DNA of 64,000 nucleotides from Lewinellaceae bacterium (GTDB lineage: Bacteria > Bacteroidota > Bacteroidia > Chitinophagales > Saprospiraceae): NCBI GenBank assembly GCA_020636405.1, contig JACJXW010000004.1, positions 1,674,001-1,738,000 on the forward strand, read 5' to 3'. The notes beneath the pieces are model-generated. The model worked only from the letters and a program-made list of their open reading frames with translations. It had not been told where the DNA came from and did no database searches. Shown in pieces: positions 9,153-16,922 of the stretch. Within the stretch, counting starts at the first letter, position 1. Each line of letters opens with the position of its first letter. The translations under genes were made by a program, and so were the position numbers.

Positions 9153-11771
9153 TTATAGTTCTTCGTTTTGTTTGTTGCCGGCGGCCGCTGCTCCGTAGAG
9201 CATTTCCTTCACCTTTTCGCCGTTGGCGGGAAGTGTATTTCCATTGAGGGTAATGCTGGAGTTCAGTTCGGAAAGGAACGGGGTGCTGACCTCTTTGACG
9301 TCAAGCCGCTGGGCGTTAACCAACGCAGGGCCAAAGGCTTTCTCTTCCTGGAAAGCGGCAATACCCACTTCAATGTTCCGGAACCGGGTATCGGCTAAGG
9401 TGATGCCGGACCCGTCCGAACAGGCAATACCGACGGTAGCATGAAATATCTCCAGCCATCTGCCTTCCAGCTCGCTCTCTTCACGGGCGCTGACACCGGT
9501 TCCACTCACTTCATTCATATAGAGGTGATTGAGGATGAGGTCTGTACCCCTGAGAGCGATTCCGTCTCCTCCGATGTTGGCAAAGGAAGAGTTGCTGACC
9601 GCCCCGGTGCAAAAGTCCCCTTCGATGGCGTTGCCGGCGATGTTGCTGAACAGCGATTGTTCAATAGCGATCTCGGTACTGAAGGCACTCAGGAAGCTGC
9701 CTGCCTGTTTGCTGTTGGTGAAAATACAGGTGTTGGCCGTGGCCGGCGACCGGTAAAAGGCCAGTGCGCCGGAAAGTTGTCCGGGGGTATTTCCCGGTGA
9801 GGATAGGCCGTCAAATGTTGTATGCGAGAAGAAGGAGTGTTCGGAAACCTCGCTTACCAATAGCCCTCTTCCGGTCTCGTCGGAAGAATGGACCAGGATA
9901 GGTTGTTCTTCACTTCCTTCGCAAATGACCGGAGAATAGCTGATAATCCGGGCATTGTTGATCAGGTCGATCCGGGCGCCGGCGCTGATCTCCAACTGCT
10001 TGCCCGCAGGTATCACCAGGTCCCGGGCGATGCTCCAATCCCCCGCTGGTATGATGACGGCGTTGCGCGCGGCATCCTCAGTGATGAAATCGAATGAGCT
10101 GTAATTGGCTTTCTGCTCCGTATCCAGGCTGCCCCGGGCGAAAGAAGCGTCGCCGGCCCACGGCAATACCGGGGTGGATTTGACGCCCGGCTCCAGGCCC
10201 AGCAGGTTGTAATGAACGGACAGTTCACCCGCCATGTCGTCATTCCAGTCCAGGCCTTCGGGTATTTGGAAGGTAAAGGCCAGGGTTTCCCCTTTGGGCA
10301 CTTTGACCTTGGAATCGAGCGCCACCGGCTCAACCGGGTAAAAACGGATCGAATCGCGCCAGGTCAGATAGTCGGCCTGTAAGGGCATATATTGCTCGTT
10401 CCGCAGGTAAATACTGAGGCGGTTGCCGTTCTTTTCTTTGAAATAAGCGGTGAGTTGTTCGGCCTGCGGGAAGAGGACCGAGCGTATGTACCGCTGGTTT
10501 TCGTACAGGTATTGAGTGGGGTCATCGTAGTAGGGCCAGGCCCGGTACACTTTTTTCATCAGAGCGTCCAGTTTGTCCTCGTTGCGCTTGAGCAACTGGT
10601 CGAGGAACTGCACCTGGCTCACTTCTGCTGCGGCCTGTATGTAGTATTGCTTGAACTCCAGGTTGTCGTAGATCATCCGGATGAACGGCAGGCGCTCGAA
10701 CCGGAAATGGCGGGTGGCCGGCCGCGGTTTTTCTAGGAACAGCGCAATGGCCTCCTTATTGGGATCGTGCAGTTCCTCCCATTCTCTGGCGATGGGTTCG
10801 GCCAGTCCGGTTACGGGGTTGAAGTAGTATCGCAGGTTTTGTGCGGCTAAAGGGTGTTTGTTGTTCATCAAGTCACAGACGACGAACACCTGGGCCATCT
10901 TCTTAAGGTCAAAAAGCTTGTTTGGGGGCAAATCTCCAGCCATGATCTGTTGGTACAACCGCTTGATCATCAGCACCTGGTCGCGCGTTCCCGGAGAGGC
11001 CAGGAGCTTGCTTTCCTTGTAGGGCTCCAGGCCGCCTTCAATTTTGAAGACGATGCCCTCCCGCAGGCTGTTGTTCTCGATCAGGTATTTTTCAAAACGC
11101 TCCTCCAGATAGTAAATACCGCTGGATTTGCCGTTGATGGACACGTTGACAAAATCCACGCGCAGGCCCATGAGCCCCCGTTCCTTCATCAGTTCAAAAC
11201 CCAGCCAGTCGGTCAGATACCCCCGGGTGGAGGGCAGCAGCATGGCAAAACTTTTCATGCCCATGAAGGTGTCGTCTCCTTTCACTTTGACCTCGAAAGA
11301 CCATTTAGCAGGGTTTCGAAGGTGCGATTTGGCTACCAGCCCGGTCAGGGCGATCTTCACGTTTATGGTCTTGCCGTTGTGCGTCAGCTTTGCCGGAAAC
11401 TCTTCATTCTTGTATTCCGGAAGGATCAGGCCTGCTTTCATCGATTGTTCGCGCAGGTACTGCAGGCGCAGCAGGTGCTTGAACTTGATATCAAAGGCGA
11501 CTTCGTCCAACTCGGCAAGGCTCCCTTTGGTATAGTTGCTTACAAAGGAAAAGTCAAGCTTGACGAGCTTTTGCAGGGTATTATTGAAATAGGTAGTGTG
11601 GCCCGCCTCCTTCAGGTAGATACCGTACCGGAACACCGAAAAGAGAAGGGTTATGGCAATCAGCACCCCTCCCAGGGCCATGACCCTGGCCACCAGCTTG
11701 CGCCGCTTCCTCAGGAAGTTTCGGGCAAGCTCCGGAAAACGGGACGTCTTATTTTTATTTTTAATTTTCAT
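9153..11771 (-). CDS. Membrane-anchored CotH-like / beta-helix protein (copy 2)
   Basis: An 872-residue protein. A basic N-terminus and one membrane helix (about residues 28-48, MALGGVLIAITLLFSVFRYG) are followed by a large extracytoplasmic part. Residues ~90-400 resemble the CotH kinase-like family: DIKFKHLLRLQYLREQ, GYLTDWLGFELMKERGLMG, VNVSINGKSSGIYYLEERF, and DLMNNKHPLAAQNLRYYFNP. Residues ~590-840 look like a right-handed parallel beta-helix: repeated short strands such as ISAGARIDLINNARI, FANIGGDGIALRGTDL and HLYMNEVSGTGVSARE. It is a clear paralogue of the 11995-14604 product, with the same domain order. The start is the ATG at 11771; a TTG six bases upstream is less likely. CotH proteins phosphorylate proteins; here the substrate could instead be polysaccharide, but this is inference. 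Confidence 0.78.
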   Translation of the reverse strand: MKIKNKNKTSRFPELARNFLRKRRKLVARVMALGGVLIAITLLFSVFRYGIYLKEAGHTTYFNNTLQKLVKLDFSFVSNYTKGSLAELDEVAFDIKFKHLLRLQYLREQSMKAGLILPEYKNEEFPAKLTHNGKTINVKIALTGLVAKSHLRNPAKWSFEVKVKGDDTFMGMKSFAMLLPSTRGYLTDWLGFELMKERGLMGLRVDFVNVSINGKSSGIYYLEERFEKYLIENNSLREGIVFKIEGGLEPYKESKLLASPGTRDQVLMIKRLYQQIMAGDLPPNKLFDLKKMAQVFVVCDLMNNKHPLAAQNLRYYFNPVTGLAEPIAREWEELHDPNKEAIALFLEKPRPATRHFRFERLPFIRMIYDNLEFKQYYIQAAAEVSQVQFLDQLLKRNEDKLDALMKKVYRAWPYYDDPTQYLYENQRYIRSVLFPQAEQLTAYFKEKNGNRLSIYLRNEQYMPLQADYLTWRDSIRFYPVEPVALDSKVKVPKGETLAFTFQIPEGLDWNDDMAGELSVHYNLLGLEPGVKSTPVLPWAGDASFARGSLDTEQKANYSSFDFITEDAARNAVIIPAGDWSIARDLVIPAGKQLEISAGARIDLINNARIISYSPVICEGSEEQPILVHSSDETGRGLLVSEVSEHSFFSHTTFDGLSSPGNTPGQLSGALAFYRSPATANTCIFTNSKQAGSFLSAFSTEIAIEQSLFSNIAGNAIEGDFCTGAVSNSSFANIGGDGIALRGTDLILNHLYMNEVSGTGVSAREESELEGRWLEIFHATVGIACSDGSGITLADTRFRNIEVGIAAFQEEKAFGPALVNAQRLDVKEVSTPFLSELNSSITLNGNTLPANGEKVKEMLYGAAAAGNKQNEEL

Positions 11772-11830
11772 GATCAAGTAATCCCTTGATGGTATAACAA
11801 ATTGATCTGCTCAGCAACGGATTAGGGGCG

Positions 11831-11953
11831 ATGTTCGATTTTCGACGTCTGATTTTCGATGTATGATCGTACCCTCAGGGAGCTGCACTCCAGGAGCCCA
11901 TGATCCTTGACAGGTGATCGAAAATCATAAATCAAACATCGAAAATCGAACAT
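11831..11953. repeat. Inverted repeat with 38-bp arms (TTCGATTTTCGA words)
   Basis: Arms 11831-11868 and 11916-11953 are near reverse complements of each other (left arm begins ATGTTCGATTTTCGA; right arm ends TCGAAAATCGAACAT), with a loop of about 47 bp. Each arm is itself made of repeated CGATTTTCGATG-like words. The element lies in the 223-bp gap between the two CotH-like genes, just 3' of the stop codon of the first. It could end transcription or form a stable RNA hairpin. Confidence 0.85.
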
Positions 11954-11994
11954 TTCCCTCTTCTTCTTCCGCGCACATCGGCCTTCCGTCCTAT

Positions 11995-14604
11995 TTACCG
12001 GACGCTGGCCTTTCCGAATTCCGCTCCGTACAGGATGCCCTTCACATCTTCAAAGTTGGGCGGGAAAGCTGCTCCATCCAGGGTGAAGCCCGAGTTGGCT
12101 TCGATCAGGTAGGGGCGTTCCGCTCCTTCGATCACCACCCGGTCGAGCTGAGCGAAGCCGGGGCCGTATTCCGGTTTCTTCATGAAGGTGGTCAGGCCTA
12201 CCCGGCTGTTGACCACTTTGGAATCGGAAACGATGAGTTTCGAACGGTCCTTGCTGGTCAGCGCGATCTCGGCATTGTCGATCTCGATGAACCTTGCCGT
12301 CATGGAGCTGCCTTCCCCGGAGCTGAGCCCCTTGTCGCCGATGCCGTTCATATAGACGTGGCTGACGCTGATCTCGCTTCCCGAGACGTCTATGCCGTCG
12401 TTGCCGACGTTGAAGAAGTTGGAGTTGGCCACTGAGCCGGTGCAGAAGTCGCAGTCGAAGGCATCGGCATTGATGTCCTTAAACATACTTTTCTCCATGG
12501 TGAAATCAGACCGGATGACGTTCAGGAAGTCGTCGCCGTCCTGGTTGCCAATGAAGGCCGCGCCGGTGAAGTCCACCGGTGTCTCATAGAAGACTACTGC
12601 GCCGGACAGCCCCCAGCCCTTTTCAGTTGGCCGGTTGAGGTTCAGGAAGGTGGTATATTCCACAGACGAGCGCTCTCCTCCGCGGATAATGATGATGCCT
12701 TCAGCCGTTTTGTCCGAAGAGCGTACCAGGATGGAGTCCTGTTCCGTTCCCATGAAGTAAACCGGCGAGTAGCAGATGATCTTGGCGTGGTTGACCATGT
12801 CGATCTTGACGCCGGCTTCCACTTCGAAGCGCCGGCCGGCGGGGATGACCAGGTCCCGGTCCAGGGTCCAGTTGCCTTTAGGGATACTGATGACATTGGT
12901 TTCCGGCACCTCCTCTACAAAAGAGAAGGTTGTGTGGTTGGCGTCCCTGACGATGGGGTTCCAGGCATGGGCCTGGCGCTCTTCATAGAGCCAGGGGAAG
13001 ACCAGGACGGACTTGCCGGTATTCTCCAGCCCGAGCAGGTTGTAGGAGATCTTCAGTTCATCCAGCAGGGTGTCCGACCAGGTTACGGTAGGCGGTATTT
13101 CAAAGTTGAATACCTGGATCTTATCTTTGGATACCGTGTGGCCGGCATCGAGGATGATCGGCTTGGTAGGGTAGAAGAAGAAAGTATCCCGCCATACCAG
13201 ATGCTTGATCTCCACGGGCAGGTCCTGCATATTGCGGATGTGAACGCCGAGCTCGTAGTCTTTCTGGTGGTCGAAATAGGCCATGATGTGGTCCTTATCG
13301 GGAGCCAGGGCAGACTGGAAGTACTTCTGGTTTTCGTAAAGGAAGTAAGTAGGCAGGTCGTAGAACGGCCAGTCTACATAGACCTTACTGACCAGTTTGT
13401 GCAGTTTCTCTCCATTTTTGGCGAGGAACTGGTCCAGGAACTGAGGCTGGCTGATCACCTGGGCCTCCTGGAGGTAGTAGCGCTTGAACTCCAGGTCGTC
13501 GAAGACCATCTTCAGCACTTTGTCTCGCTCCAGCTTATAGCGTTGCGTACCGGGCACCTGGGGTTGCTCCAGGATGAGCGACCACTGGTCGGGGTCATTC
13601 TTGTGCAGGGCGCCCCATTCGCGGACGATGGGCTCTGCCAGGCCGGTGACGGGGTTAAAGTAGAAGCGCAGGTTGAACCGGTACAGTGCGTGCCGGTTGT
13701 TGAGCAGGTCGGTGATGGCGAAGGCCTGGGCCATCTTCTTGAGGTCGAAGAATTTGCCGAGTTCCAGGTTGCCGGCCAGCACATCCTGCCACATCCGCTT
13801 GATGAGCAGCAACTGGTCGCGGGTGCCCGGGCTCTCCATCAGTTTGTTTTCCTGGTAGGCGTCGACCTCCTCCTGCAGTTTGAAAATGATGCCTTCCCGC
13901 AGGCTGTTGTTCTCGACCAGGTATTTGTCGAAGCGTTCTTCCATGTAGAAGATGCCTTTGGACTTACCATTGATGGAGACGTTGACAAAGTCTACCCGCA
14001 GGCCCATCAGGCCGCGGTCCTTCATGAGTTCCATACCCAGCCAGTCGGTGATGTACCCCCTGGTGTCGGGAAGCAGCATACCAAAGCGCTTCATTCCGTT
14101 GATGGTGTCGCCTCCTTTGACCTTGACCTCAAAGGAAAACTTATCTTCGTTTTCCAGGTGGATGGTCATCATACCGGTCAGGGCGATCTTCACATCGTGG
14201 GTTACGCCGTTGTAAGTCAGCTTCGCCGGAAACTCCTCGCCCTTCTGTGCTTCGGTGATCATCCCATTCTTCAGGGCTTGTTCGCGAAGGTACTGCATCC
14301 GGAGCATGTGTTTGAACTTGATGTCAATATCCACCTTGTCCAGGTCGGCCAGCTGCCCGGTTGCATATTTCTTAATAAAGGAAAAGTCCAGGTCGGCAAT
14401 TTGCAGCAAGGCATGCTTGTAATAACCCGTATCCCCTGTTTTTTTGAGGTAGGCGCCGTATCCTAGTGCTGCGAAGAACAGGGCCACTACGGCCCCGACG
14501 CCTGCTAAACGCAAGATCCAAACCCTCAGGGACTTCCTGTCCTTTAGCATATCGAGGATCTCCCTGGATCTGTTCGAACCGATGTTCCGTTGCTTAATTT
14601 TCAT
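11995..14604 (-). CDS. Membrane-anchored CotH-like / beta-helix protein (copy 1)
   Basis: An 869-residue paralogue of the 9153-11771 product. A cytoplasmic basic stretch is followed by a membrane helix near residues 30-50 (LAGVGAVVALFFAALGYGAY). CotH-like segments follow: DIKFKHMLRMQYLREQ, GYITDWLGMELMKDRGLMG, VNVSINGKSKGIFYMEERF and DLLNNRHALYRFNLRFYFNP. A beta-helix-like C-terminal third contains GVKIDMVNHAKII, FFNVGNDGIDVSGSEI and HVYMNGIGDKGLSSGE. Where classical CotH proteins have a W-D-x-D acidic motif after the N-rich segment, this protein reads EPIVREWGALH, so the kinase chemistry is uncertain. Its ATG is only 4 bp after the DUF4956 stop, so the two are probably co-translated. The beta-helix could bind or modify the exported polymer. 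Confidence 0.8.
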   Translation of the reverse strand: MKIKQRNIGSNRSREILDMLKDRKSLRVWILRLAGVGAVVALFFAALGYGAYLKKTGDTGYYKHALLQIADLDFSFIKKYATGQLADLDKVDIDIKFKHMLRMQYLREQALKNGMITEAQKGEEFPAKLTYNGVTHDVKIALTGMMTIHLENEDKFSFEVKVKGGDTINGMKRFGMLLPDTRGYITDWLGMELMKDRGLMGLRVDFVNVSINGKSKGIFYMEERFDKYLVENNSLREGIIFKLQEEVDAYQENKLMESPGTRDQLLLIKRMWQDVLAGNLELGKFFDLKKMAQAFAITDLLNNRHALYRFNLRFYFNPVTGLAEPIVREWGALHKNDPDQWSLILEQPQVPGTQRYKLERDKVLKMVFDDLEFKRYYLQEAQVISQPQFLDQFLAKNGEKLHKLVSKVYVDWPFYDLPTYFLYENQKYFQSALAPDKDHIMAYFDHQKDYELGVHIRNMQDLPVEIKHLVWRDTFFFYPTKPIILDAGHTVSKDKIQVFNFEIPPTVTWSDTLLDELKISYNLLGLENTGKSVLVFPWLYEERQAHAWNPIVRDANHTTFSFVEEVPETNVISIPKGNWTLDRDLVIPAGRRFEVEAGVKIDMVNHAKIICYSPVYFMGTEQDSILVRSSDKTAEGIIIIRGGERSSVEYTTFLNLNRPTEKGWGLSGAVVFYETPVDFTGAAFIGNQDGDDFLNVIRSDFTMEKSMFKDINADAFDCDFCTGSVANSNFFNVGNDGIDVSGSEISVSHVYMNGIGDKGLSSGEGSSMTARFIEIDNAEIALTSKDRSKLIVSDSKVVNSRVGLTTFMKKPEYGPGFAQLDRVVIEGAERPYLIEANSGFTLDGAAFPPNFEDVKGILYGAEFGKASVR

Positions 14605-14608
14605 GATA

Positions 14609-15292
14609 TTAAATTATTCCGTTTTGATCCAAAAAGCTGATCTGAATAGAGTCGCCCAGGCCGTGCAGGGCCGCGCGGGCTTTATTCAGGTCATTGAAAT
14701 TATTGAACTCCGCTACGAAGGCGGCTTCCAGGTAATTCTTATTCTCATCGAGGCGCTTCATCTCCAGCTCCTTGCAGTGCGGCATGATGGTCTCGACGAT
14801 GCTGTCCAGAGAAATACCCAGGGTATTTTCCGCCATGATCGTGAAATTGAGGCTCCGCTGCCCATCGGAGGGTTTGAGGTAATACTTGCCCCAGATGACG
14901 GCCACTACGAAGAAGAAACCAATGATGGTGACTGCCCGCTGGTCGGCGCCGAAGCCCAGGCCCAGTGCAATGGTGAGGAAGATGTAGGCCAGTTCCTGCG
15001 GCTCCTTGATGGCAGCGCGGAAACGGACGATAGATAACGCACCCACCAAACCGAGAGACAGCGCCAGGGAGGACTTCACGATCGTAATGATGATCATGGT
15101 CGTAACAGCGATGAGCTCGAAATTGGCGGCGAACATCTTCTTATTGGAAAGAGACGTTCCGAAGCGGGTGTAAACGCGCCCCAGCAAATAAGCTAAAAGG
15201 GCAGTAAGCAACAGGTTGATGAGGAAATTCCAGGGGGAGATCTCCGGGACCTGGTTAGCTAAAAATTGTTCGAAGGTTTGGTTCTGATTCAT
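14609..15292 (-). CDS. DUF4956 membrane protein
   Basis: A 227-residue protein with about four membrane helices in its first 130 residues, including LLLTALLAYLLGRVYTRFG. A loop reads GALSIVRFRAAIKEPQELAY, which I recognise as the signature of DUF4956. It is followed by a cytoplasmic ferredoxin-like C-terminal domain (about 150-227). DUF4956 genes are commonly found beside CotH-like and VTC-type polyphosphate polymerase genes. Here CotH is directly downstream (4 bp) but no VTC gene is visible in the window. The pairing suggests a membrane partner of the CotH-like proteins; its biochemical function is unknown. Confidence 0.88.
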   Translation of the reverse strand: MNQNQTFEQFLANQVPEISPWNFLINLLLTALLAYLLGRVYTRFGTSLSNKKMFAANFELIAVTTMIIITIVKSSLALSLGLVGALSIVRFRAAIKEPQELAYIFLTIALGLGFGADQRAVTIIGFFFVVAVIWGKYYLKPSDGQRSLNFTIMAENTLGISLDSIVETIMPHCKELEMKRLDENKNYLEAAFVAEFNNFNDLNKARAALHGLGDSIQISFLDQNGII

Positions 15293-15454
15293 AGTACCTA
15301 GAGTTTAAGAACTAATCATTGACTGTTTTTACGATTGAAAATGAATTGCTGCAGTGCAGTCGCTACACTGTATATGAAACCGGTGCTACGGGCAGCTGCG
15401 CCTGCTGCACCTTGTTCGATACCATCTTGGTTTAGCCTCTTAGAGGGAATCGGA

Positions 15455-15464
15455 GGGGGGTAGT
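15455..15464 (-). promoter_or_regulatory. ACTACCCCCC motif upstream of DUF4956-cotH unit
   Basis: On the coding (minus) strand this reads ACTACCCCCC followed by T. It lies 30 bp past the wzy stop codon and 163 bp before the DUF4956 start. The same word occurs at the two other major unit boundaries of the locus (22214-22223 and 26107-26116) and I found it nowhere else on this strand. Its role, for example an activator site or an upstream promoter part, is inferred from position only. Confidence 0.45.
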
Positions 15465-15493
15465 AATGTAAAAGCCGTTTGTGCTGACGGTGT

Positions 15494-16909
15494 CTATCCT
15501 ATGTCCGGAAGTGTATTCCTGAAGGATATTTTAAAATCTTTTATTTCGCCGTAGATAAAGCCTCGCTGGTATCGGGCGCCCAGGCCCAGGCCCAGGTGCA
15601 TGGCGTAAAAAACGCCGATACCGGAATACAATAAGGTGTTGGTCATGTTGCCAACGGCATAGATCACCGCTATCAGAAAGGGGATAGCGAAGAATATATT
15701 ATACGTGGTCAGCCGGTAAAAGTATAGGATGGCCAGTACCACGAACAGTATATAGAATATCAGGGCCGGCACCCCATAATAGAACAGGGTGGAAAAATAA
15801 CCGCTGTGGATGCCGCCGTCCTCTCCGGTCGCCCGGTTGATCTGCCCGGTCACCTGCAGCATGGCCTGGTAATAGACCTCGTTGTTCTTTCCGCCGTATC
15901 CGAAAACGGGCTGATTCCCGATATTGTCCACCACCATAGTGTAGTATCCTTTCCGGCCGTCGACATGGTCGGTCAGCCGTTCCTGGACCAGGGTAGATTG
16001 CATGATGTCCTGGAAGAAAAAGGTGTAAACGGACAGGGCCAGCGTCAGTCCTATCAATCCGGCGAACACCAGCCGGTCGGCCCCTACCTTCTGTATCTTC
16101 ACAAAATAGATGAACAATACCAGGCTCATGACCAGCCAGCTCATCCGGTGGAAGGTACAGATCACCCCGGCGGCAAATAAAGCGGTCAGGAGGTATTTCA
16201 GCCGTATATTTTGAAGGGTGATCAATGTCCAGGCCATCGCTATGATCAGAAAATAGGCGTTGATCCGCTCGGTATTGAAGATCCCGGTAGCCCGGAGAAC
16301 ATCTCCGAAAGCCTTGCGTTGTTCGCCCACCCGCATGAACATCGAATCCACTCCAGTCTGGATCAGGCAGATGACGCTGGTTACCACCGCCGTTACGATG
16401 ATGATCTTTCCGATGGTCGCAATCATCTTCTCATTGGAAAGCATGTAGAAGGAGTAGACCAGGATCAGCATATTCAGCGGTTTCAAAGACTTCACTATGG
16501 CTTCGGACATTCCCAGTTGGTCAACGTGTATGAACAGGGAAATGATCACGGACCCGATCGCCAAAAACAGGGCGACAACGAACAGCGGCTGTACCCAGGG
16601 CGACCTCCTGATCTTGGTCTGCTTGACCAGGCCAGGAGAGGCCATACTCCGTATAGTGAAGAAACCAAAGGCCAGCAGCAGGAACCGTTCCGGCTGTATT
16701 TCAAAGAAACTAAGGCCCGGGATGGAGAACGTGAGCAGGTCATTGTACTCTCCGGTCAGCAGAAAATACGAGATGACCAGCAATTCAAATTTGTGCTCCA
16801 CCTGGCTCTTGTACACAAAGTAAAGCGCGATGAAGAATGCCCCGATGAAATAAGCGTCAATCAAGGCAACGTCCAAACTATCCATTTTTAACAACTCCTG
16901 CTCCATCAT
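15494..16909 (-). CDS. Wzy-like O-antigen/exopolysaccharide polymerase
   Basis: A 471-residue inner-membrane protein with about 11-12 hydrophobic helices and a large extracytoplasmic loop near residues 290-360 (from LTDHVDGRKGYYTMVVDN to GEDGGIHSGYFSTLFYYG). That topology is typical of the O-antigen ligase/polymerase family; the loop segment NQPVFGYGGKNNEVY matches the family's Wzy_C pattern with a conserved H-S-G-Y turn. It would join repeat units on the periplasmic face after flipping. It lies 13 bp downstream of a wzc gene, consistent with the usual functional pairing of Wzy and Wzc. Polymerase is favoured over ligase because of the Wza/Wzc/Wzx context. Confidence 0.82.
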   Translation of the reverse strand: MMEQELLKMDSLDVALIDAYFIGAFFIALYFVYKSQVEHKFELLVISYFLLTGEYNDLLTFSIPGLSFFEIQPERFLLLAFGFFTIRSMASPGLVKQTKIRRSPWVQPLFVVALFLAIGSVIISLFIHVDQLGMSEAIVKSLKPLNMLILVYSFYMLSNEKMIATIGKIIIVTAVVTSVICLIQTGVDSMFMRVGEQRKAFGDVLRATGIFNTERINAYFLIIAMAWTLITLQNIRLKYLLTALFAAGVICTFHRMSWLVMSLVLFIYFVKIQKVGADRLVFAGLIGLTLALSVYTFFFQDIMQSTLVQERLTDHVDGRKGYYTMVVDNIGNQPVFGYGGKNNEVYYQAMLQVTGQINRATGEDGGIHSGYFSTLFYYGVPALIFYILFVVLAILYFYRLTTYNIFFAIPFLIAVIYAVGNMTNTLLYSGIGVFYAMHLGLGLGARYQRGFIYGEIKDFKISFRNTLPDIG

Positions 16910-16922
16910 GATCGCTTAGACA

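Noticed and set aside
12787..14466. 559-codon plus-strand open frame opposite the CotH-like gene
   Set aside because: It is antisense to a well-supported gene with clear paralogy. Long antisense frames are expected from the GC-rich codon usage, and the product has no domain or signal.
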